6,094 nucleotides of DNA from Chlamydiota bacterium (GTDB taxonomy: Bacteria; Chlamydiota; Chlamydiia; Chlamydiales; SLFE01): positions 1 through 6,094 of the forward strand of contig JAAKFL010000120.1 of the NCBI GenBank assembly GCA_011065065.1. The letters are read 5' to 3'. Below the pieces are notes generated by a model, which did not search any database, had not been told where the DNA came from, and saw nothing but the letters and a program-made list of their open reading frames with translations. Both the position numbers and the translations under genes were made by a program. Shown here one piece after another: positions 1-4,692 of this stretch. The first letter of the stretch is position 1. Each line of letters starts with the position of its first letter.

Positions 1-56
1 TGCTTAAAGACATGGTCATGGAAGAAGGCTGGGCCTGTTTTGTGTTTGATAAATAA
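1..56 (+). CDS. 3' end of an unidentified gene (partial)
   Basis: An open frame enters from the left edge (first full codon at position 3) and ends at TAA 54-56, reading LKDMVMEEGWACFVFDK. The mix of hydrophobic and charged residues looks like a genuine C-terminus, and the following AT-rich, promoter-like stretch fits a gene boundary here. Seventeen residues are too few to name a family. It could also be a chance open frame, because only 54 bases are visible. Confidence 0.45.
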   Translation, partial: LKDMVMEEGWACFVFDK

Positions 57-61
57 ATCAT

Positions 62-78
62 TATAAGCATTGCTTATA
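62..78. promoter_or_regulatory. 8-bp dyad overlapping the -35 region (possible operator)
   Basis: TATAAGCA and TGCTTATA are perfect reverse complements around a single central T at position 70. The dyad covers the candidate -35 hexamer of the promoter upstream of the small ORF, which is where a repressor or activator site could lie. The base composition is AT-rich, so a chance palindrome is possible. No regulator is identified. Confidence 0.3.
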
Positions 79-99
79 CTATTTATCTTTTTATATAAT
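70..99 (+). promoter_or_regulatory. Candidate sigma-70-type promoter for the small ORF
   Basis: A perfect -10 hexamer TATAAT lies at 94-99 and a weak -35 candidate TTGCTT at 70-75, 18 bp apart. Transcription would start near 106, leaving a leader of about 65 nt before the ATG at 172. The surrounding DNA is very AT-rich, so the -10 match alone is only moderate evidence. Confidence 0.45.
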
Positions 100-123
100 T
101 TTTCCTAAACGTTCATATCTCAT

Positions 124-139
124 AACCTAAAGTTAGGTT
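124..139 (+). promoter_or_regulatory. Short dyad in the leader of the small ORF
   Basis: AACCTAA (124-130) and TTAGGTT (133-139) are perfect reverse complements separated by two bases. A 2-nt loop is too tight for a full RNA hairpin, so as DNA this is better read as a protein-binding dyad. It sits between the predicted transcription start and the ribosome binding site at 159-165. Its function is unknown. Confidence 0.25.
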
Positions 140-171
140 CGATAAACCATCTCAATATAGGAGGTAGAAAA

Positions 172-411
172 ATGAACGTTGAACAAGTAACCAATCAGTC
201 AGTTGATGAATATTCAAAATACACATCAAAAACATTGCCAAATGCTTCGAAACTTAATTTATTCCAAAGTGCTTGGCTTAAAATTTACTGGCAAAAGTTA
301 GGTGAAGAGCAAGGGAAACCACTCACCAATTCCCAAAAGGCCTGGAACATCCCTGAGAAATCCGATTCTTGGGGATGGGATGCGGAAACTTGGTCATCTT
401 GGTGTAGGTAA
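172..411 (+). CDS. Small tryptophan-rich hypothetical protein (79 aa)
   Basis: I do not recognise this protein. It has a consensus Shine-Dalgarno sequence AGGAGGT (159-165) six bases before the ATG and a plausible promoter further upstream, so it is probably expressed. The N-terminal 30 residues are polar and rich in Ser, Thr and Asn. The rest holds seven tryptophans, five of them in the last 23 residues (including SWGWDAETWSSW), which is far above normal. I see no signal peptide or membrane segment. The protein ends with Cys-Arg just before TAA, followed by a T8 run and then a hairpin. A soft, polar N-terminus would fit a type III secreted protein, but that is speculation. A chance ORF or a truncated remnant of a larger gene is the main alternative. 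Confidence 0.55.
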   Translation: MNVEQVTNQSVDEYSKYTSKTLPNASKLNLFQSAWLKIYWQKLGEEQGKPLTNSQKAWNIPEKSDSWGWDAETWSSWCR

Positions 412-423
412 TTTTTTTTCAAT

Positions 424-470
424 AAATGACGAAAGGGACATAAGAATATTTTATGTCCCTTATGTCGTTT
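424..470 (+). terminator. Hairpin downstream of the small ORF, terminator-like
   Basis: AGGGACATAA (434-443) and TTATGTCCCT (451-460) form a perfect 10-bp stem with a 7-nt loop. Weaker pairing (with G-U pairs and one mismatch) extends it outward to about 424-470. The right side runs into CGTTTTT (466-472), so an RNA hairpin followed by a U-rich stretch is possible on the plus strand. That would insulate lpdA from the small ORF. The stem has only moderate GC, so termination efficiency is uncertain. The hairpin is built from the same units as the adjacent period-9 repeat. Confidence 0.45.
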
Positions 471-496
471 TTGTCCTTTTCGTCCTTTGTGTCCTT
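452..496. repeat. Five tandem 9-bp units, consensus TNTGTCCTT
   Basis: Five consecutive nonamers (starting at 452, 461, 470, 479 and 488) share the core GTCCTT with small variation: the first has GTCCCT, the second GTCGTT, and the fourth has C before the core. Two further units appear in inverted orientation just upstream (about 428-445, GACGAAAGG and GACATAAGA). The whole block is therefore a short array that flips orientation at the hairpin loop. It ends about 40 bp before the lpdA start and is noncoding. Confidence 0.7.
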
Positions 497-538
497 TTAT
501 CGAATCGTGTATTCTAAGCTTTTCATGAGGATATCGAT

Positions 539-1963
539 ATGGCAGAGAAAAGGCAGAGTTTTGATTGTGCCGTGATTGGCTCAGGTCCCGGCGGCTACCC
601 CGCTGCGATTAAGGCGGCACAGAATGGATTATCAGTGGCTCTGATTGAGTCGGGAGATCTCGGAGGAACTTGCTTGAATCGCGGATGCATTCCCTCGAAG
701 GCGCTGATTGCCAGCGCCCGAATCTATGATAAGATTCGTCGCTCAGAAGAATTTGGTATCACTGTCGAGAAGGTCTCTTTTGATTACGCCAAAATGGTGG
801 ACCGAGCCAATACTGTTGTCAAAAACATCCGGACAAGTCTCACAGGTCTCTTAAAAGCGAATGGCATCACAATTTTTAAGGGCTTTGGAAAATTTGTTTC
901 GCCCCGTGAAATTAAGGTGATAGGTGAAGACAATGCTATGATCGAGGCGAAACAAACCATCATCGCTTCGGGTTCGGAACCTCGATTGATACCTGCTTTC
1001 CCGTGCGATTACAAGACCATTCATGATTCAACATCTCTTTTGCAACTCAAGAAGCTTCCTAAAAAATTGATCATTATTGGGGGCGGAGTGATTGGGTGTG
1101 AGTTTGCTTCGATGTATAATTTGCTCGGAGTTGACATTGAAATTGTTGAAATGCTCCCAAGAATTCTTTCAACAGAATGCCAAGAACTTTCTGATGTGCT
1201 CACCAAATCTCTTGAAAAGCGCGGAGTCAAAATCTATACAGGAGTGACTGTCGAAGCTGTTGAAAGTGGCGTGCAGGTGAAATTACAAGGAGGGAAGGTT
1301 CTCAAAGCCGACATGGCTTTGGTTTCTGTGGGTCGTAAAGTGAATACCGATGATATTGGCTTGGAAGCAGCAGGAATTAAATTGAAGGAGAATGGTGCTA
1401 TTTCTGTCGACGAGTGTATGCGGACGGGTGTTGATGGCATTTATGCGATTGGGGATGTAACAGCTAAATGGTGGCTCGCTCATGTGGCGACACATAATGG
1501 CTTGGTGGCAGCCAGTCAAGTGGCGGGAATTCCGATGCGCATGCATGAAAATGCGATTCCTTCCGTGGTCTTTACCGATCCTGAAATTGCCTCTGTCGGG
1601 ATGTCTCCTGAACAAGCAGAAAAGCATGGAGTTCAAATTCGTGTCGGGAGTTATCCGTTTAAGGCATTGGGCAAGTCCCACGCCATTGGACATACTGACG
1701 GATTCGCGCAGGTTGTGAGCGAAGCTCATTCGGGCCAAATTCTTGGAGCGCAAATTGCGGGGCATGAAGCGGCGACGTTGATTTCCGAAATGGCGCTTGC
1801 GGTAGCGAACGAACTCACACTGGACTGCGTGGTGGATACGATTCATGCGCACCCGACAACACCCGAAGCGTGGATGGAAGCGGCATTGTTGGCCCGAGGG
1901 ACTCCTATTCATTTTCCTCCTAAAAAGAAGAGAGAAAGGCATGTCACAAGCGGAACGGTTTGA
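539..1963 (+). CDS. lpdA: Dihydrolipoyl dehydrogenase (E3), LpdA
   Basis: This flavoprotein reoxidises dihydrolipoyl groups of the pyruvate and other 2-oxoacid dehydrogenase complexes, passing electrons through FAD to NAD+ in the cytoplasm. The 474-residue length is normal for E3. Visible motifs in order are the FAD-binding GSGPGG (residues 14-19), the redox-active disulfide in GGTCLNRGCIPSK (Cys45 and Cys50), the NAD-binding GGGVIG (181-186), the second FAD motif around YAIGDV (302-307), and the C-terminal active-site HAHPTTPE (His438 and Glu443 as the acid-base pair). All catalytic residues are present. The start has TGAGG (526-530) eight bases upstream. From memory the sequence closely resembles chlamydial LpdA, including GKW-LAHVA after the FAD motif and TIHAHPT near the end. 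A basic tail follows PPKKK and overlaps lipA, and it may be family-specific. Confidence 0.97.
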   Translation: MAEKRQSFDCAVIGSGPGGYPAAIKAAQNGLSVALIESGDLGGTCLNRGCIPSKALIASARIYDKIRRSEEFGITVEKVSFDYAKMVDRANTVVKNIRTSLTGLLKANGITIFKGFGKFVSPREIKVIGEDNAMIEAKQTIIASGSEPRLIPAFPCDYKTIHDSTSLLQLKKLPKKLIIIGGGVIGCEFASMYNLLGVDIEIVEMLPRILSTECQELSDVLTKSLEKRGVKIYTGVTVEAVESGVQVKLQGGKVLKADMALVSVGRKVNTDDIGLEAAGIKLKENGAISVDECMRTGVDGIYAIGDVTAKWWLAHVATHNGLVAASQVAGIPMRMHENAIPSVVFTDPEIASVGMSPEQAEKHGVQIRVGSYPFKALGKSHAIGHTDGFAQVVSEAHSGQILGAQIAGHEAATLISEMALAVANELTLDCVVDTIHAHPTTPEAWMEAALLARGTPIHFPPKKKRERHVTSGTV

Positions 1964-2897
1964 TACAAGACCGAAAGTTAAAAAACGACTGAATTTGCTC
2001 CCTGAAAACCCCGAAAAAAATCCTCGAGGACGTTTCCCTTCGTGGTTACACCGCGATCTCCCCAAAGGGGACACCCTTTGGTCAACAAGTCGTGCAGTCA
2101 AAGGAAAACGGTTGCATACCGTTTGTGAAGAGGCTAAATGTCCGAATCTCACAGAGTGCTGGTCGCATAAAACGGCCACTTTTTTGGCGATGGGAAAAGA
2201 GTGCACACGCAGCTGTGGATTTTGCGAGATTGACTTTAATAAAACTCCGCTTCCCCCTGAATCTGACGAGCCCATCCGTGTTGCGGAGTCAGTAAAAGAA
2301 TTAGGACTCAAACATGTGGTCATTACGATGGTCGCACGGGATGATCTTCCAGACGGAGGAGCCGCGCATCTTGTTGAAATGATGCGCGAAATCCGCAGAA
2401 TGAACCCTGAATCGACAATTGAGCTTTTGACCTCTGATTTCGAAGGAAACTTCGATGCTATTGACATCGTTATTGATGAAGAACCGGAAATTTTCAATCA
2501 CAATATTGAAACGGTACGTGAGCTCACCCCACGTGTTCGTCATAAGGCGACTTATGAACGTACCCTCAGCGTTCTTCAGCACGTCCGTTTAAGAAACCCC
2601 CATATTTTTGTAAAATCAGGAATCATGGTGGGACTCGGTGAAACCGAATCACAAGTCCAGCAAACCTTGCGCGATCTTCATTCAGCGGGGTGTGATATTG
2701 TGACTATTGGACAATATTTACAAGCCAGTCGCCACAAATTGCGGGTGAAAGAGTTTGTGACCCCTGATCAGTTTAACATCTATGCTGAATATGGTCGTCA
2801 GATAGGTATCGACCATGTTTACAGTGGACCGTTTGTTCGTTCTAGCTATAATGCTCATCTAGTGTTTGAGCAGGCTAAGAGGGTGTCTCGAAAGTGA
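1941..2897 (+). CDS. lipA: Lipoyl synthase, LipA
   Basis: This radical-SAM enzyme inserts two sulfurs into protein-bound octanoyl groups to make the lipoyl cofactor used by the complexes that contain LpdA. The 318-residue reading has the auxiliary cluster motif CX4CX5C (Cys62, 67, 73), the radical-SAM CX3CX2C in ECTRSCGFC (Cys88, 92, 95), and the C-terminal RSSY (300-303) that ligates the auxiliary cluster, so it looks fully active. I chose the ATG at 1941 because it follows AGAGAAAGG closely. The in-frame upstream start at 1845 would add 32 residues lying inside lpdA that do not look like LipA. The gene overlaps lpdA by 23 bp, which suggests translational coupling. Its last residues (RVSRK) and the TGA stop are encoded by the left terminal repeat of an inserted palindromic element, so the C-terminal tail beyond about residue 313 is probably not ancestral. 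The catalytic core is untouched. Confidence 0.97.
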   Translation: MSQAERFDTRPKVKKRLNLLPENPEKNPRGRFPSWLHRDLPKGDTLWSTSRAVKGKRLHTVCEEAKCPNLTECWSHKTATFLAMGKECTRSCGFCEIDFNKTPLPPESDEPIRVAESVKELGLKHVVITMVARDDLPDGGAAHLVEMMREIRRMNPESTIELLTSDFEGNFDAIDIVIDEEPEIFNHNIETVRELTPRVRHKATYERTLSVLQHVRLRNPHIFVKSGIMVGLGETESQVQQTLRDLHSAGCDIVTIGQYLQASRHKLRVKEFVTPDQFNIYAEYGRQIGIDHVYSGPFVRSSYNAHLVFEQAKRVSRK

Positions 2898-3040
2898 TGA
2901 TTTGGATGCTTTACTGTTAAATTGGCCTATAATCGCACAAAAAAAATTAGCCATATTAAAAAATATGACGAAATTTTTTTGTGCGATTATAGGCCAATTT
3001 AACACATAAATCATCCGATCATAACTTTCGAGACACCCTC
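2879..3040. mobile_element. 162-bp palindromic MITE-like element with TAA target duplication
   Basis: The ends are perfect 17-bp inverted repeats starting GAGGGTGTCTCGAAAGT. After about 20 bp of diverged, gapped pairing, a second perfect block of 29 bp follows (2917-2945 against 2974-3002). The centre is CATATT-AAAA-AATATG (2952-2967). Almost the whole element therefore folds back on itself. TAA flanks it on both sides (2876-2878 and 3041-3043), as expected for a 3-bp target duplication. There is no transposase; the frame crossing it on the minus strand only reads through mirrored arms. Ends beginning GAG with a TNA-type duplication would fit an IS5/IS1031-like parent, but that assignment is inference. 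A TATAAT lies inside the left arm (2928-2933) without a good -35. The element separates lipA from the F-box gene and its transcript would form a long hairpin. Confidence 0.8.
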
Positions 3041-3054
3041 TAAGAGGAAAAGCC

Positions 3055-3522
3055 ATGATACGATCTGCCAGTGAGTGTTTCCAACCAGAAGAAAAAAGAT
3101 GCAAACTAGAAAGTTATTCAGAGCATGTCCCTCTTCCTCCGGAAGTTCTGGAACAGATTTTTTTTTGGCTTAAAACCTCACCACCTTGGGATAAAATCTC
3201 ATCAAATTTAGGGTCTGTTTCGCTGGTGTGTTGCTCATGGCATGAAGCGGCGATGAAGGATCTGACTAAACGTAAAATTATTCATCTTAAAGGTCGCGTC
3301 GAAAAAGCAAAAGAGAGTGTTAGAGAATTTTATTGTACACATTATGTTCCTAATCAATTTTTGAGTTATGATTCGTATATGGTACGAATAGAATGGAAAC
3401 GTCCTGTATCCGATAAACCGGAGATTTGGAAGCAGTTGGAAGAGAAAAAATTTGAGGAGTACCATTCCTTAAAAATGCAAATAAAGGAAGCTGAATTGAA
3501 ATTAACATCCCCGCGCTCATAA
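3055..3522 (+). CDS. F-box domain protein, candidate host-targeted effector (155 aa)
   Basis: Residues about 25-66 read as an F-box: VPLPPEVLEQIFFWL, then a variable loop, then LGSVSLVCCSWHEAA, with the usual LP start, hydrophobic helix 1, and the L-V-C-W pattern. In eukaryotes the F-box binds Skp1 to recruit substrates to the SCF ubiquitin ligase. In bacteria it marks host-directed effectors, which are numerous in amoeba-infecting chlamydiae and in Legionella. No leucine-rich, WD40 or ankyrin repeats follow; the C-terminal part is charged and probably ends in a helix or coiled coil (about 124-150). There is no signal peptide, so delivery would have to be by a system such as type III secretion (inference). 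The start is supported by AGAGG (3043-3047) seven bases upstream, immediately outside the inserted element. A T9 run (3158-3166) lies inside the F-box codons. Confidence 0.75.
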   Translation: MIRSASECFQPEEKRCKLESYSEHVPLPPEVLEQIFFWLKTSPPWDKISSNLGSVSLVCCSWHEAAMKDLTKRKIIHLKGRVEKAKESVREFYCTHYVPNQFLSYDSYMVRIEWKRPVSDKPEIWKQLEEKKFEEYHSLKMQIKEAELKLTSPRS

Positions 3523-3523
3523 T

Positions 3524-3567
3524 TTCTTGGAGCCCCGAGCGGCTATCGCCGCTCGGGGCTCCAAGAA
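3524..3567. terminator. Perfect 20-bp GC-rich hairpin after the F-box gene
   Basis: The two 20-bp arms (3524-3543 and 3548-3567) are exact reverse complements around the loop TATC. The arms are 14/20 G or C, in a much more AT-rich setting. The hairpin begins one base after the F-box stop codon, where a terminator would sit, but no T tract follows on either strand, so it is not a textbook intrinsic terminator. It may protect the mRNA 3' end, or it may be one copy of an interspersed palindromic repeat. The perfect pairing suggests recent origin or strong constraint. Confidence 0.6.
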
Positions 3568-3618
3568 CTGGCTTACCTTTTCAATGATTCACGTAAATTC
3601 CCGAGAAATCTGCTTTTA

Positions 3619-3627
3619 TGATATAAT
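3619..3627 (+). promoter_or_regulatory. Extended -10 promoter for the HEAT-repeat-like gene
   Basis: TGATATAAT is a full extended -10 motif (TG at 3619-3620, TATAAT at 3622-3627). No convincing -35 is present; the nearest candidate, TTCCCG at 3598-3603, is weak. That is typical where an extended -10 suffices. Transcription would start near 3634, about 20 nt before the ATG at 3653. This implies a unit independent of the F-box gene, in line with the hairpin between them. Confidence 0.55.
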
Positions 3628-3652
3628 TCTTATAACTTAACAGTGAGCTACC

Positions 3653-4624
3653 ATGGATAATCACGAAAAATCTTTTGAAGACATCCTAAGGGATGTCAAA
3701 CAACGTTTTGAACCTGCCGAGCCCGAAGAAGAAGAGCTTGAAGCTTTTCCTTTGATGGATACCGTTGATAAAGAAATTTTGATGCACCGAGAGGCCCATT
3801 TTGGGGGAAAGTTTCTCATTATGTTGGAATATTACGCTGTTGGGGGAAAAGGAGTTCATCCTGAGTTCGATATCAAACGTATCGAAAAATTACATGAAAT
3901 TGAAACAACAATGCAAGAAAATCTTGCGCCGATTCTCCTTTCAGGAAGTGATGCCGAAAAGATTGGTCAAGCCAAAGATGCCTATAAAAGCCTCCGAGAA
4001 TTATACGAGCAAGAAAATCCACGCTCAAAGCTTCCAAAACTCATCGCTGATTTGATTCTTTCTGAAGAGGAAGAAGCAGAAGAGGAAGTGCAGGCCATTA
4101 TTCAAGAAAAAAATAAAATTATTCCTTTACTTCTTGATTTATTGAAGTCGGAAGATTTTCATGACCCTTTATTCCCGGGATATGGGCACGCGCCTTTTCT
4201 TGCGGCAAAATGTTTAGGATTGATGGGAGAAGAAAGGGCAATATTTTCTCTGTTTGAAAGTTTAGGCGATGGAGACTTTTGGGACGAGAAAATGGTCCTT
4301 CAAGCTCTAGCCCATTCAGGGGATCCTGCAAAAGAATTTCTTTTGAAAGTGATTGCGAGTCAGCCTATCGAAGAAGATAATGAACGAGCAGCTTTAGCCT
4401 TAATTGCGTTTCAGGATGATCCTCGTGTTGGGGAAACCTGTCTAAAATTATTACAAAAGCCGGGTATTTTTGAACATGATTCATTTGCCACATATCTCAT
4501 TTTGGTGTGCGAGGGAATCAAGAATTCCGATCAACGGAAAGAATTTGGTGCGTTGTTAGAGCGAGATGACGTCCCAGATCATCTTAAAGCCGACATTCAG
4601 GCGATTGTAAATTCATGGAAATAA
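3653..4624 (+). CDS. HEAT-repeat-like hypothetical protein (323 aa)
   Basis: No precise family is recognised. The first 145 residues are acidic and mostly helical, with Glu-rich stretches around 21-30 and 138-145. From about residue 155 the protein shows alpha-helical repeats of HEAT or PBS-lyase type: APFLAAKCLGLMGEERAI (180-197), MVLQALAHSGDPAKEFLLK (214-232) and RAALALIAFQDDPRVGE (245-261), each a helix with small residues, a turn with Gly/Asp, then a second helix. Such solenoids usually serve as protein-protein scaffolds. There is no signal peptide or membrane segment, so it is probably cytoplasmic or secreted by a signal-independent route. The ribosome binding site is weak (GTGAG, 3643-3647). 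It has its own extended -10 promoter and converges on the transporter gene. Its TAA stop lies within the downstream palindrome. Confidence 0.8.
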   Translation: MDNHEKSFEDILRDVKQRFEPAEPEEEELEAFPLMDTVDKEILMHREAHFGGKFLIMLEYYAVGGKGVHPEFDIKRIEKLHEIETTMQENLAPILLSGSDAEKIGQAKDAYKSLRELYEQENPRSKLPKLIADLILSEEEEAEEEVQAIIQEKNKIIPLLLDLLKSEDFHDPLFPGYGHAPFLAAKCLGLMGEERAIFSLFESLGDGDFWDEKMVLQALAHSGDPAKEFLLKVIASQPIEEDNERAALALIAFQDDPRVGETCLKLLQKPGIFEHDSFATYLILVCEGIKNSDQRKEFGALLERDDVPDHLKADIQAIVNSWK

Positions 4625-4692
4625 GACGCTGATAGCGCAGATAATAGCAGATAAAAGTCATCTGCAATCATCTGCGCTATCTGCGTCTTATT
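4620..4692. repeat. Imperfect palindrome shared by two convergent genes; likely bidirectional terminator
   Basis: Arms 4620-4652 and 4660-4692 pair over 33 bp with only three mismatches (27 of the inner 30 match) around the loop AAAAGTC. The right arm contains three spaced copies of an (A)TCTGC unit and the left arm the matching inverted units, so it is internally repetitive. It contains the TAA stop of the upstream plus-strand gene (4622-4624) and the TAA stop of the minus-strand transporter (4690-4688), base-paired with each other in the hairpin. No T tract follows on either strand. It would form a strong hairpin in both transcripts. Confidence 0.75.

Noticed and set aside
412..419. T8 run right after the small ORF as a terminator tail
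   Set aside because: No stable hairpin precedes it on the plus strand; the clear hairpin lies downstream of the run.
452..496. Period-9 array as a CRISPR-like array
   Set aside because: Units are 9 bp, directly adjacent and without spacers, so this is a simple tandem repeat.
302..517. 71-codon plus-strand frame with a hydrophobic C-terminal end resembling a membrane segment
   Set aside because: It starts with GTG inside the better supported small ORF, lacks a ribosome binding site, and its hydrophobic end is just the translation of the period-9 GTCC array.
1845..1940. Upstream in-frame start for lipA adding 32 residues
   Set aside because: The extra residues lie fully within lpdA, show no LipA-like sequence, and the ATG at 1941 has a ribosome binding site and a more usual protein length.
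1283..2497. Long 404-codon open frame on the minus strand
   Set aside because: It lies antisense to lpdA and lipA, whose active-site motifs are intact, and its translation is Arg/Ser/His-rich with no recognisable domain. It is a codon-bias shadow.
2859..3104. Minus-strand frame across the palindromic element as a possible transposase remnant
   Set aside because: The translation is a mirrored reading of the two arms with no transposase motif, and it is too short.
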